Below are positions 42,923-52,305 of a stretch of 64,000 bases of DNA, piece after piece. Made by a program: the position numbers and the translations under genes. The notes under the pieces are model-generated. The model made no database searches. It had not been told where the DNA came from and saw only the letters and a program-made list of their open reading frames with translations. The DNA is from Bacteroidota bacterium (GTDB lineage Bacteria > Bacteroidota > Bacteroidia > Bacteroidales > Lentimicrobiaceae), in assembly GCA_009773515.1 (NCBI GenBank), contig WSXX01000016.1, forward strand, positions 115,977 to 179,976. The letters are read 5' to 3'. How positions within the stretch are numbered: position 1 is the stretch's first letter; each line of letters starts with the position of its first letter.

Positions 42923-45901
42923 TCAGTCCTTGTCTGGTTTCATAACAAGGCCAAGATTTTTCTTGCCGTCAATCATTATAACCAATGGCTTAGTAAACCT
43001 TACATGGCGGATGACATTATCCTCATAAAAAGCAGGCTGTTCCGCAAGGAAGTCAAGATTATAATGCCCATCATTTATGAAGGGATTTATGGTAAAATAT
43101 CCCACCCTGAATGAAGTGAGGTTCTGAAAAAAGTGGGTTCCCTGACTAGGGTCGATGCGATAATGTTCAAGCCCGGACTCAACGATCAACCTTGCTGCTG
43201 AAATCTGCGGCCATTTTACCGGAATTCCCAGCCAATGGTCGCTGCTGCCCCATCGGCCCGGACCAACCAGCACATAACTGCGTTTTTCCTCAATAAATTT
43301 GTCGTTGATCTTGCCAATCAGCTCGGCATTGTGTTTATTTTCAGAAGGATTAAAAGATTCGGGTTTTACATAAACAATATCGTAAACATCGCGGATAATT
43401 CCATTGCCCAGTGCATGGTTTGCAAATATGAGGGTGTCCTCTTCTTTTACTTCTTCCAGTTGAACATCTATGGCTTCGCGGCTATCAACAATAGGCCTGA
43501 TCTGCAGTACGTTAAACAATGAAGGCTCTCCCTTTTTGCGACTAAGTTCAACAGCAAATTCTATTTCAATCGGTTTGCTCATCTCTTTCTGACCTGTTTC
43601 CAGAAGGGTGGAAAGGATTTCGGCAAGCGGAAAAATTTTGTGCGTAAGAATGTTTGAGAAAGTTATAATTCGTTTGCCTTTGCTGAGCATGCCTTCGCGC
43701 AGCATATTTGTTTCAAAATCGAAAGTTGAAGCAATATTCCGCAACGATCCGTCGGGTTCGGCTTCTGCAACATTCAGATGAAGCAGATTTGAGCTGTCGT
43801 CGGTAGTTGGCGTAAATGTTCCCGGCCTGAGGTCGAGGGCATAAAAACTTTTCTGTGTTTCTTTGAGCGCAAGTTCAGGCACAGAAAGTTGTAACACCTT
43901 GCGGGGATATCGGGGCGAAAAACGCAGGGTAAGACCTCCGTCAACAATAAATTTTCCGAGGCCAAGCGCTATATTTGCAATACCATCCTCAGGCTTCTCA
44001 GGTGCGATAGGATAAAAATTGATCGATCGGGCAACACCTGACAAAGTCGGATAAAAGCGATCACCATAGGGCGATCCGGTTACTTCCTGAAGAACAATGG
44101 CCATTTTTTCTTCGTCAATTATATTGGAAGTAGCCATCATGTATGACTTGGAATCATGATAAAAAGCCGAAGCATACACACTCTTTATTGCATTGCTCAG
44201 ATTTTCGATGGTCAATCGTTCGTCATCAATAAAATTGGGAACCATATAAGTGGAATAAATCCCCGCAAATGGCTGATAGTAAGAATCTTCGAGAAGACTC
44301 GACGACCTGACAGCAATCGGTTTTTTAACCACTGTAATAAATGTGTACAAATCCTCGTGAAGCCTGAACGGCAAACGGGCCGATGTAAAATGTTCGAGAA
44401 TTTCCTCGTCTGGAATGTTTGACAATGCAATCTTGTAGAGATTGTTGTCTTCCATAAATTCATCAAAAATATCAGCGCCAAGCACCACTGTCCGGGGAAT
44501 AGACACCACCACATCCGGCCATTTATCGAGAAGGCGGTTGCGCTTGATCAGAGAATCCAGAAAAGCAAGTCCGCGGGCTTTTCCTCCGATTGACCCCTGC
44601 CCTACCCTGGTAAAACTGAGGTATTCGTCAAAACTATCGCGGTTAAATTCAGCAATAATTCCCCGCGCTTTGTTAAGTCTGAAGGTTGCAATTGCATCGA
44701 AAACGAAACGTCGGATCTCATCCAAATCGTTAAAATCATCGGGACGCAGGTCTTTAAACAATTCAGCAAGCGGAAACAGCGCCCTGGCATTCAGCCATTT
44801 TGAAACGTGATTTCTGTAAACATGATATTCCAATGAAGCATCAGGAACTTCAAATATCTTTTGTTGCAGCGATTTGAGGTCGGTGGCTCTGGTAATTTCT
44901 TTTCTGGTTTCGGGATCAACAAACTGAAAATCGCCGAATGCAAAATAATTCATCACAAAATTCCGTAGCTCAATGGAGAGTGTTTTGGAGAGTTTGTGAA
45001 TGAAGCCAACACGTTTTTCTCTGGCAATCGGTTGGTTGTCAAGATCGCTGGACTGCATAAGAATAGGCATAAACTCATCGTCGCGCTTCACTTTATCTAC
45101 AAGCCGGAAACCGGCCATCTTGTCCTGCTCTCCATTGCGGGGATACGAAGTATCGGTAATGATACCCAAAAGATTATTCTTGTATTTTTCGTAATAGAAG
45201 ATTGCTTCTTCGTAGGTGGTGGCGAGTAAAATTTTCGGCCTTCCACGCATACGCAGCATCATCTGGTGCTCGTTCAGGCCTTCCGTCATAAACGACTTTG
45301 ACTGCTTAAAAATAATTTTGTAAATATTCGGAAGGTAACTCGAATAAAACCGTTTTGAGTCTTCAACCAGCAGAATAGCCATAACACCCACATCCTGAAT
45401 GTCGTGTTCAGCATTCATTTTGTCTTCGATCAACTTAATGATTGCCAGCAAAATATCAGCATTCCCAAGCCAGCTGAAAACATAGTCGATGGCTGAATGA
45501 TCTTCGTTGGCTATGGTGATGGAAACCTCGCGTGAGAATGAAGTGAGCACCACAATAGGAATGGAAGGATACAGCGCTTTTATTCTTTTGGCCTGGTCGA
45601 AAGCTTCACTTTTACCCATTCCAAGCATGGTAATAATCAGATCGATATTCTGCTCTTTAAGCACTTTCAATGCTTCCTTTTCTGATGGCACCTGAATAAA
45701 CTGAGGCGGATAGCGCAAACTGAGCGAAACATATTCGTTGAAAATCTGCTCATCAATGCGACCATCGCCTTCCAGCACAAACGAATCGTAGTTGCTTGCA
45801 ATCAACAGTACATTATAAATCCGCTTCTTCATCAGGTTGATGAAGGCAGTATCGTCAAAATAAAACTTTTTGGTTAGAAGGGTAGAAAGGTTTGAAGGCA
45901 T
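42923..45901 (-). CDS. receiver-domain protein with PEP/pyruvate-binding (PPDK N-terminal) domain
   Basis: A 992-residue protein. Residues about 27-160 form a receiver-like domain (NVLLIASNYDSF... LIITMLGMGKSEAF... IPIVVLTSF), and a second receiver-like domain (about 170-340) starts VGVMAILLVEDSKRFYSSYL with GIITDTSYPR. An all-helical linker follows, then the ATP-binding domain of PEP synthase/pyruvate phosphate dikinase: RVGQGSIGGKARGLAFLDSL, PIAVRSSSLLEDSYYQPFAG and VLQIRPIVDSRE. The phosphohistidine and PEP-cleaving domains of real PEP synthases are absent. It may be a phosphotransfer or signalling protein rather than a complete PEP synthase. The promoter 20 bp upstream supports the start. 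Confidence 0.82.
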   Translation of the reverse strand: MPSNLSTLLTKKFYFDDTAFINLMKKRIYNVLLIASNYDSFVLEGDGRIDEQIFNEYVSLSLRYPPQFIQVPSEKEALKVLKEQNIDLIITMLGMGKSEAFDQAKRIKALYPSIPIVVLTSFSREVSITIANEDHSAIDYVFSWLGNADILLAIIKLIEDKMNAEHDIQDVGVMAILLVEDSKRFYSSYLPNIYKIIFKQSKSFMTEGLNEHQMMLRMRGRPKILLATTYEEAIFYYEKYKNNLLGIITDTSYPRNGEQDKMAGFRLVDKVKRDDEFMPILMQSSDLDNQPIAREKRVGFIHKLSKTLSIELRNFVMNYFAFGDFQFVDPETRKEITRATDLKSLQQKIFEVPDASLEYHVYRNHVSKWLNARALFPLAELFKDLRPDDFNDLDEIRRFVFDAIATFRLNKARGIIAEFNRDSFDEYLSFTRVGQGSIGGKARGLAFLDSLIKRNRLLDKWPDVVVSIPRTVVLGADIFDEFMEDNNLYKIALSNIPDEEILEHFTSARLPFRLHEDLYTFITVVKKPIAVRSSSLLEDSYYQPFAGIYSTYMVPNFIDDERLTIENLSNAIKSVYASAFYHDSKSYMMATSNIIDEEKMAIVLQEVTGSPYGDRFYPTLSGVARSINFYPIAPEKPEDGIANIALGLGKFIVDGGLTLRFSPRYPRKVLQLSVPELALKETQKSFYALDLRPGTFTPTTDDSSNLLHLNVAEAEPDGSLRNIASTFDFETNMLREGMLSKGKRIITFSNILTHKIFPLAEILSTLLETGQKEMSKPIEIEFAVELSRKKGEPSLFNVLQIRPIVDSREAIDVQLEEVKEEDTLIFANHALGNGIIRDVYDIVYVKPESFNPSENKHNAELIGKINDKFIEEKRSYVLVGPGRWGSSDHWLGIPVKWPQISAARLIVESGLEHYRIDPSQGTHFFQNLTSFRVGYFTINPFINDGHYNLDFLAEQPAFYEDNVIRHVRFTKPLVIMIDGKKNLGLVMKPDKD

Positions 45902-45921
45902 AAAGCAGGTAGTTATATTTA

Positions 45922-45949
45922 CAAAAGTAGAACAATACCACTAATTTTG
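45922..45949. promoter_or_regulatory. divergent pair of -7 boxes
   Basis: TACTTTTG on the minus strand (45922-45929) serves the receiver/PPDK gene, and TAATTTTG on the plus strand (45942-45949) can serve glutaminase. The two boxes face away from each other only 12 bp apart, so the two genes may be co-regulated or compete. Confidence 0.5.
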
Positions 45950-46076
45950 CATATTGAATTTACCATTCAATCAGACCTATCTTCAACAAACAGACACAAA
46001 CATAGTTTACTGAACAACAAATGAGGTAAAACCTCAATGATCAAAGTGTTTATTGACTAAACAAATAACAACACTC

Positions 46077-46991
46077 ATGAATTATCAATCCATCATCGAC
46101 AAAATACATTTGGAAATCAAACCTTTGCTTTCGCAGGGAAAGATAGCATCTTATATTCCGGCACTTGCCCGCATATCTCCTGAAAAATTTGGAATGGCGG
46201 TTTGTACCGTCAGGGGAGAGGTGTTTTCATGTGGTGATGCTGAAGAACTTTTCAGCATTCAGAGTATTTCAAAGGTTTTCACACTGGCAATGGTGATGGA
46301 TCGCATGGGAGATGCGCTGTGGGAAAGGGTTGGCCGTGAAGCCAGTGGCAATCCGTTTAATTCGCTGGTGCAGCTTGAAGTTGAAAACGGAAGGCCCAGA
46401 AACCCGTTTATCAATGCCGGAGCTTTGGTGGTGACCGATTGCATTATTCTTGAAAATCATAACCCATTGAATGATCTGCGCAATTTTGTGAGAAGATGCG
46501 CCAACAATGCAGATATTGATTTTGATACTGAAGTTGCTGCATCAGAAAAAGCAACAGGCCACCGCAACGCGGCCCTTGCCAACTTTTTGAAGAGTTACGG
46601 AAATCTAGCGAATGAAGTTGAAAAGGTGCTGGATGTTTACTTTCACCAATGTTCGCTTGCGATGAGCTGCACCGACCTTGCAAGGGCTTTTCTTTTTCTG
46701 GCGCACAGTGGCGCAGATCCTGTAAACGGACAGATCATCTGCGGCCCCAGACAAACCAAACGCATCAACGCACTGATGCAAACCTGCGGACTCTATGATG
46801 AATGCGGTGAATTTGCATACCGCGTTGGCTTGCCCGGGAAAAGTGGTGTAGGCGGAGGAATTGTTGCCGTTATGCCCGGCGAACTGGCTATCGCGGTCTG
46901 GTCTCCGGGACTGAATCAGGCCGGCAATTCGCTTGCCGGAATGAAAGCGCTGGAACTTTTTACCACATATACCAAAAGATCGATTTTTTAG
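46077..46991 (+). CDS. glsA: glutaminase A
   Basis: A 304-residue glutaminase of the serine-dependent, beta-lactamase-like fold, converting glutamine to glutamate and ammonia in the cytoplasm. The catalytic S63-x2-K66 pair lies in FSIQSISKVF; PRNPFINAGALVVTD, CSLAMSCTDLARA and GLPGKSGVGGGIVAVMPG are family signatures. The frame extends to a TTG at 46053, but ATG 46077 (MNYQSIIDKI) fits the family start. A 5' leader of about 120 nt runs from the plus-strand box at 45942-45949. Confidence 0.93.
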   Translation: MNYQSIIDKIHLEIKPLLSQGKIASYIPALARISPEKFGMAVCTVRGEVFSCGDAEELFSIQSISKVFTLAMVMDRMGDALWERVGREASGNPFNSLVQLEVENGRPRNPFINAGALVVTDCIILENHNPLNDLRNFVRRCANNADIDFDTEVAASEKATGHRNAALANFLKSYGNLANEVEKVLDVYFHQCSLAMSCTDLARAFLFLAHSGADPVNGQIICGPRQTKRINALMQTCGLYDECGEFAYRVGLPGKSGVGGGIVAVMPGELAIAVWSPGLNQAGNSLAGMKALELFTTYTKRSIF

Positions 46992-47118
46992 TTTAGCATT
47001 AAGTCAGGACTTGACTTAACATAACCTTGTCTTTGCGAAGCAGGTTTTTATGAGTCAAACCCTGACTTGGGAATTAATCCATCATAAAAACAATCTCACT
47101 GCAACCGCAACTATTTCT

Positions 47119-47126
47119 TAGCTTTG
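47119..47126 (+). promoter_or_regulatory. -7 promoter box for the OstA-like gene
   Basis: TAGCTTTG, exact TAnnTTTG match, 25 bp before the start at 47152. Confidence 0.55.
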
Positions 47127-47151
47127 TAAACTCAAAATCAGCCCAGCTCCT

Positions 47152-48657
47152 ATGTACAGGCAATTTCAACTTGTAATCATACTTACTTTCCTCAGTATTT
47201 TAGCTGTGGCTCAACAACCACGCAAGATCAAGCTCATTCAGGCCGATATTATGGCTTACAACAAAGCGCTTGGCGAAGGTGTGCAACGTATCATTGGAAA
47301 TGCCATTTTTGAGCATGACGGAGCTTACCTTTATTGCGATTCGGCGCACCTCAACGACGCGACAAACAGCATGAAAGCATACAGCCGGGTACATATCAAA
47401 TCGAGCGACACACTTAATCTTTACGGCGATTCGCTTTATTACTCAGGCGACACAAAAATTGCAGAAGTATTTGACAATGTGAAGCTTATTGACAATAAAA
47501 CCGTATTAACCACCGACAAACTTGTGTTTGACCGAAACACCGGAATCGCTTTTTATCTCACCGGCGGCCATATTGTAAACGAGCAGAATACCCTGGATAG
47601 CAAAAGAGGTTATTATCACACCAACAGTAAGGATTTTTTCTTCCGGGAGGATGTTGTTCTGGTCAATCCGGATTATGTAATGAACTGTGATACATTACAA
47701 TACAATACTCAAAGCAAGATTTCATGGTTCAGGGGGCCAACCACCATTAAAGGCGAAGAAACTGATATTTATGCCGAAAACGGCTGGTACAATACCATTA
47801 CTGACATTTCTGAATTTAATGAAAATGCACGGGTGAAAAACGGCGATCAGGTACTCACCGGCGACAGTTTGTATTACGAACGCAAAAATGGTTACGGTCA
47901 GGCATTCAGGAATATACAGGTTACAGATACCGTTCAGAATATTATAGTTACCGGACAATACGCACTTTATGATAAAACACAGGGCTACACGCTTATCACC
48001 ATAAAACCCGAAGCATTATTTATTGAAGAAAGTGATACCCTGTTTATGCACGCCGACAGCCTTTGGGCAACCTTTGATTCTGCACAAAAAACCAAAGAAG
48101 TATTTGCATATTATCACACCAAATTCTTCCGGACGGACATACAGGGAATGGCCGATTCGCTGATATACTCATTTGCCGACTCAACCATGCGAATGCATGG
48201 CGATCCTGTTTTATGGACAGATGAGAATCAGATGACATCAGATACCATTCATATAATTTCGGGAAACGAAGAAATAAAAGAACTGTACCTGCTCAACAAT
48301 GCATTTATAATATCGAGCGATACCCTGGGCACGGGATATAATCAGATAAAAGGCCGGAACATGACCGGCTATTTCACCGAAAATGAACTTTACCGCATTG
48401 ATGTGGAAGGGAATTCTGAGACCATCTACTATGTGAGAGAGGAGGATGGAACACTCACGGGCATAAATAAAGCTTTTGCCAGCAATATGTCGATCAGGCT
48501 AAAAGATCGCAAAATCAAACAGATCGTTTATATTCAGAAACCTACTGCAGTGCTCCATCCCGAAGGTGAACTCGGGGCAGCTGAACTTTTACTGAAAAAC
48601 TTCAGGTGGCTTGATGACAAGCGGCCGATGAAACGCGAAGATATTTTTGTGTGGTAA
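47152..48657 (+). CDS. OstA/LptA-like outer-membrane biogenesis protein
   Basis: A 501-residue protein with signal peptide (1-20, ending AVAQ). The mature chain is a long series of OstA-fold strands of the type IGNAIFEHDGAYLYCDSAHL, SSDTLNLYGDSLYYSGDTK and VLTGDSLYYERKNG, repeating every 35-40 residues. This is the jellyroll-repeat fold of LptA and the N-terminal part of LptD, which carry lipopolysaccharide across the periplasm. In Bacteroidota such stand-alone OstA-like proteins are common; whether it works as LptA or beside LptD is not shown here. Monocistronic, with its own promoter. Confidence 0.85.
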   Translation: MYRQFQLVIILTFLSILAVAQQPRKIKLIQADIMAYNKALGEGVQRIIGNAIFEHDGAYLYCDSAHLNDATNSMKAYSRVHIKSSDTLNLYGDSLYYSGDTKIAEVFDNVKLIDNKTVLTTDKLVFDRNTGIAFYLTGGHIVNEQNTLDSKRGYYHTNSKDFFFREDVVLVNPDYVMNCDTLQYNTQSKISWFRGPTTIKGEETDIYAENGWYNTITDISEFNENARVKNGDQVLTGDSLYYERKNGYGQAFRNIQVTDTVQNIIVTGQYALYDKTQGYTLITIKPEALFIEESDTLFMHADSLWATFDSAQKTKEVFAYYHTKFFRTDIQGMADSLIYSFADSTMRMHGDPVLWTDENQMTSDTIHIISGNEEIKELYLLNNAFIISSDTLGTGYNQIKGRNMTGYFTENELYRIDVEGNSETIYYVREEDGTLTGINKAFASNMSIRLKDRKIKQIVYIQKPTAVLHPEGELGAAELLLKNFRWLDDKRPMKREDIFVW

Positions 48658-48660
48658 AAG

Positions 48661-49020
48661 GTGGAAACACTTCGACTCTCCGCTCAGTGTGACATTCGTT
48701 TATAGTGTACACTGCATCATCTTAATGCACTAATTATCAATTCTATACGATGTCCTCCTGAGCGGAGTCGAAGGACTTAACGATCATTCATTAACAATAT
48801 CATCTTAGGAGAAATTGAAGATAAAAACGTCTAAAACACTTCGACTCCGCTCAGTGTGACATTCGTGTTAGGGGAACATTGCTTCATTTAATAAACTCAT
48901 ATTCAACCCTATACGATGTCCTCCTGAGCGGAGTCGAAGGATCGAACGAACAATCTGTCATTGGTAGCGGTTCCGATAGCTATCGGAACGAAGGACTTAA
49001 CGATCATTCATTAACAACAT
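48661..49020. repeat. duplicated block of dispersed elements
   Basis: Two similar blocks (about 48664-48812 and 48836-49020), each beginning with CACTTCGACTCCGCTCAGTG (one copy has an extra CT) then TGACATTCGT, followed by CTATACGATGTCCTCCTGAG and GGACTTAACGATCATTCATT. The second block has an extra insertion of the GGTAGCGGTTCCGATAGCTA element at about 48951-48994. The whole 48658-49073 spacer between convergent genes is repeat DNA. Confidence 0.75.
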
Positions 49021-49073
49021 CATCTTAGAGAAACAATATTTTAATAATGAGGATAAAGCAGCTGCTACTTTAG

Positions 49074-50414
49074 TTATTTTTTTACCGGCTTATCCTTCTT
49101 TTCAGGAGCGTCTTCATAGTAAACTTTCACCTTATCAGATTTGAGGCGCACCTTCAGCCAGGCTAGAATTTTTTCCTTGTCATCATTCCTGAGTTTTCCC
49201 GGTTCAACCTGAAAAGCAACCTGAGCAACTCTATGTGAACTTCCCGATAAGGAAAACATCCTTGTTTCGGCATAAGCACCAGCTTTAATAAAAGGATAAA
49301 CAGCATTCAATTCACGTACCAAAGCATCTCCTTTGTTGAAAAGGGCTGAAATACTGTCGCGCTCACGGTTTCGTTCAAATAAAGTACTTCTCAGTGTACT
49401 AATCTCAAGTTTAAGTTTATCTGCTTCAGTACTGCCATTTTCGTTAAACGAAAAGCCCTGACGGATATCTATATTTGCTTTTCCCAGTGAAAAATCACGG
49501 GCCTTTTCGCGTAAAGCATCTTTATTGGCATCAGTAAGCAGATTGCCTCCATATACCAGAACAAGTTCCTGCTTTGATGGATTAGCTTCATGTCGCAAGA
49601 GATAACTGCCTTCATACACGGTAATGTTCCTTGTAAATTTTGCAACATTTTCAGTAAATCTTTCTTTCTGAACCAAACCATATCCAAAATAAATACTAGG
49701 AATGATGGTAATAAATATCACAAAAGAAATCAATTGATTTATTCTTTTTTTCTCACCCTCCTGCATAATTGAAGTGATGGGAAATTTCAGCAATTGAGAC
49801 ACAAACACAGCAGCCAATGCTATGAAAACAGTATTAATCGTAAACAGATAAAAAGCCCCGAAGAAAAACTGAAACTGAGCTGTAGCCAATCCATAACCCG
49901 CTGTACACAATGGAGGCATCAGTGCCGTAGCAATGGCAACTCCGGGAATTACATTTCCTTTATGGCGGCTGCTGATGGCAACTATTCCGGCAAGCCCTCC
50001 GAATAAAGCAATCAATACATCGTAAATTGTAGGGCTGGTTCTGGCCAGTAATTCTGAATGGGCAGTAGCAACCGGACTAAGCGCAAAATACCCTGTTGAT
50101 GCGACCAGGCCGGCACCGACTGCAAACCCAAAGTTTTTGAGCGCCGATCGGAACAATGGCATGTTAAAGGTTGCAATGCTGTAACCCAATCCATTGATGG
50201 GACCCATCAGCGGAGAAATAAGCATCGCTCCGATGATTACTGCCGTAGAATTCATGTTCAGACCAACGGATGCAATGATGATCGCAAAAACAAGAATCCA
50301 AAGGTTGGTGCCCTTGAATACGATATCCTTTTCTATGGTCTGGTGGATTTGTGCAAAATCCTCCACTTCGCCGTCAAGCCTCAGGTAATGAATGAAATTT
50401 TTAAATCTGCTCAT
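49074..50414 (-). CDS. DUF389 family membrane protein
   Basis: A 446-residue protein. The N-terminal transmembrane domain (about 30-245) carries the DUF389 (TIGR00341-like) signature: AIIIASVGLNMNSTAVIIGA, MLISPLMGPINGLGYSIAT and VAIATALMPPLCTAGYGLA. The C-terminal half (from about 255) is a soluble domain with a coiled-coil stretch (EADKLKLEISTLRSTLFERN). Family function is unknown. It begins 6 bp after the upstream small membrane-protein gene, so it is the second gene of that operon. Confidence 0.85.
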   Translation of the reverse strand: MSRFKNFIHYLRLDGEVEDFAQIHQTIEKDIVFKGTNLWILVFAIIIASVGLNMNSTAVIIGAMLISPLMGPINGLGYSIATFNMPLFRSALKNFGFAVGAGLVASTGYFALSPVATAHSELLARTSPTIYDVLIALFGGLAGIVAISSRHKGNVIPGVAIATALMPPLCTAGYGLATAQFQFFFGAFYLFTINTVFIALAAVFVSQLLKFPITSIMQEGEKKRINQLISFVIFITIIPSIYFGYGLVQKERFTENVAKFTRNITVYEGSYLLRHEANPSKQELVLVYGGNLLTDANKDALREKARDFSLGKANIDIRQGFSFNENGSTEADKLKLEISTLRSTLFERNRERDSISALFNKGDALVRELNAVYPFIKAGAYAETRMFSLSGSSHRVAQVAFQVEPGKLRNDDKEKILAWLKVRLKSDKVKVYYEDAPEKKDKPVKK

Positions 50415-50420
50415 TAATCG

Positions 50421-50837
50421 CTAATTAATTCCCTGCTGAGGTATCACCTTATTCAATTGCCTGTTGCTATCGCCAACTTCCAGTATTTCCGTCACCACAT
50501 AATTACTCATTCCGCGCCAGGGCAAAGGATGCAGATACTCTTTGTACCTGAGCTCAACAAATTTACCACCACTTCGCTCCAGAACAACTGCAATGCTGTC
50601 GTTGGTTACGCTGAATTCAAATTCATTGCTCTGCATGGCTCCGGGAGTGGGCGTATTAAAACCTTCCTGAATCAGACGACCTTCCCAGGTTTTGAAGACA
50701 TACCCCTTTTTCACAACAAAATTCAGGGTTCCGGCTTTCACTCCTTCACCAAATACAAAATAATAGCGCCACCACATAAATGCAAACAACGCAATCAATA
50801 TTATTAAACCGGAAATCCATAAAAATTTGTGTTTCAT
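50421..50837 (-). CDS. single-span membrane protein conserved in Bacteroidota, unknown function
   Basis: Start is set at 50837 (MKHKFLWISGLIILIALFAF) because the promoter box at 50882-50889 lies inside the longer frame that begins at 50921. The 138-residue product has one N-terminal transmembrane helix and a soluble domain beginning YYFVFGEGVKAGTLNFVVKK and GYVFKTWEGRLIQEG. I recall this pattern from many Bacteroidota proteins with no established function. It is followed after 6 bp by the DUF389 gene. Confidence 0.65.
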   Translation of the reverse strand: MKHKFLWISGLIILIALFAFMWWRYYFVFGEGVKAGTLNFVVKKGYVFKTWEGRLIQEGFNTPTPGAMQSNEFEFSVTNDSIAVVLERSGGKFVELRYKEYLHPLPWRGMSNYVVTEILEVGDSNRQLNKVIPQQGIN

Positions 50838-50881
50838 CGGAATGAGATTTGGTTTGAAAACAACAAAATGAATAAGACTTA

Positions 50882-50889
50882 CAAATATA
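50882..50889 (-). promoter_or_regulatory. -7 promoter box
   Basis: TATATTTG on the minus strand, exact TAnnTTTG match, 44 bp before the start at 50837. Confidence 0.55.
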
Positions 50890-51039
50890 GTAAAAATGGG
50901 GATATCAGGCAATTTCAGCAATCAATGTCTGCAAAAAAAATCAGAGTAATCCAAGAAATATATTCAGTTTTACAAACAATGGTGAAAACCAAAACTTCCA
51001 AGACCCCAAAACCCAAATTCACGAATACCGATAATTACG

Positions 51040-51047
51040 TATATTTG
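51040..51047 (+). promoter_or_regulatory. -7 promoter box for the nucleoside phosphorylase
   Basis: TATATTTG, exact TAnnTTTG match, 54 bp before ATG 51102. It lies inside the longest open frame (from 50829), which therefore is not the real start. Confidence 0.6.
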
Positions 51048-51101
51048 CAGAACTTCGGGCTACTACGCCCATTTGTTATAAATGCCAAATACCTGAATAT
51101 T

Positions 51102-51971
51102 ATGTCAAGAATTGCAGAATCGGAACTTGTTTTAAATAGCGATGGAAGTATATACCATTTGAAATTGCATCCCGAAGAAATTGCGCACAACATTATAGTC
51201 GTTGGAGACCCTGGCAGGGTTGCTTCCATTTCGTCACACTTCGATCGCATTGAAATTCAGCGGCAAAACCGTGAAATAATCACCCATACAGGATATATTG
51301 GCAGCAAACGGCTTACGGTTCTTTCCACAGGAATGGGTACCGATAACATCGACATTGTGTTAAATGAACTGGATGCGCTTGTCAATATTGACCTGAAAAA
51401 ACGCGAAGCCAAAAGCGAACATACCGAGCTCAATATCATCAGGTTGGGCACTTCAGGTGCGCTGCAGGCTGACATACCGGTAGATTCCACAGTTATTTCA
51501 ACCCATGGTATTGGCATTGATGGCATGTTGTATTATTACCGCGATATAAAAAAAGTGTATCACCAGGAAATGACTGATGCCTTCATCAGCCAAAGCAACT
51601 GGGACAGCAATTTCCCGCGCCCTTATGCAGTTGCTGCTTCAGAAAAACTATTTGAAATTTTCGCAAAAGAACACCTGCAGGGAATCACCGCCACTGCTCC
51701 GGGGTTTTATGGTCCGCAGGGCCGAAAACTCAGGCTTGATACTGCGCATCCCGACCTGAACAAAGCCATCGCAGATTTCAATTTTGAAGGACAACGCATT
51801 GTGAACTTCGAAATGGAGACCTCCGCACTTTACGGATTAGGCAAATTGCTGGGGCACAATACCCTCACCATATGCGCCATTATTGCAAACCGGGTTTCAA
51901 AAACTTACAGCAAAGACTATCAGACCACTGTAAAAAAGCTGGTGGTTTCGGTTCTGGAAAAACTTTCCTGA
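51102..51971 (+). CDS. nucleoside phosphorylase (uridine phosphorylase-like)
   Basis: A 289-residue PNP/UDP family enzyme. Start ATG 51102 (MSRIAESELVLNSDGSIYHL) follows the promoter box; the 91 extra codons upstream are non-homologous and overlap a divergent promoter. Phosphate-binding GDPGRV, STGMGTDNIDIVLNELDALV and the ribose-binding FEMETSALYGLG are typical. It should split a nucleoside with phosphate to base and ribose-1-phosphate. The GTSGALQ segment and overall layout favour uridine phosphorylase, but purine nucleosides cannot be excluded. Confidence 0.9.
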   Translation: MSRIAESELVLNSDGSIYHLKLHPEEIAHNIIVVGDPGRVASISSHFDRIEIQRQNREIITHTGYIGSKRLTVLSTGMGTDNIDIVLNELDALVNIDLKKREAKSEHTELNIIRLGTSGALQADIPVDSTVISTHGIGIDGMLYYYRDIKKVYHQEMTDAFISQSNWDSNFPRPYAVAASEKLFEIFAKEHLQGITATAPGFYGPQGRKLRLDTAHPDLNKAIADFNFEGQRIVNFEMETSALYGLGKLLGHNTLTICAIIANRVSKTYSKDYQTTVKKLVVSVLEKLS

Positions 51972-51976
51972 GTTAC

Positions 51977-52296
51977 AACCCCTGACAGGGTTTTACTACC
52001 TTTCAAGTGCTTCGCGCGTATCTGCCGGGCTGCCCTTTTGATAGGGCGCGTAACCCTGTCAGGGGTCGCCAATCACCGCCACTTACCCTGGCAGGGTTTT
52101 GCAACCGTTCAAATGCTTCGCCAGCCACTAACCCCTGACAGGGTTTTGCTACCTTTCAAGTGCTTCGCGCATATCTGCCGGGCTGCCCTTTTGATAGGGC
52201 GCGTAACCCTGTCAGGGGTAGCTTCCTACCTTTCAAATGCTTCACGTTTATCTGCCACGCGGCCCCTTTTGTAGGGCTCGTAACCCTGTCAGGGGA
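51977..52296. repeat. 90-bp repeat in two full and two partial copies
   Basis: Two 90-bp units (51977-52066 and 52130-52219) are almost identical. Each begins AACCCCTGACAGGGTTTT and ends GTAACCCTGTCAGGGGT, so the ends are inverted repeats of each other. A partial copy lies between them (about 52084-52122) and a diverged copy at 52222-52296. No gene lies in 51972-52305. Confidence 0.85.
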
Positions 52297-52305
52297 ATCC
52301 CCGTC

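Noticed and set aside
50829..51101. 91-codon N-terminal extension of the nucleoside phosphorylase
   Set aside because: Not part of the family fold, and it contains the gene's own promoter box and the divergent promoter at 50882-50889.
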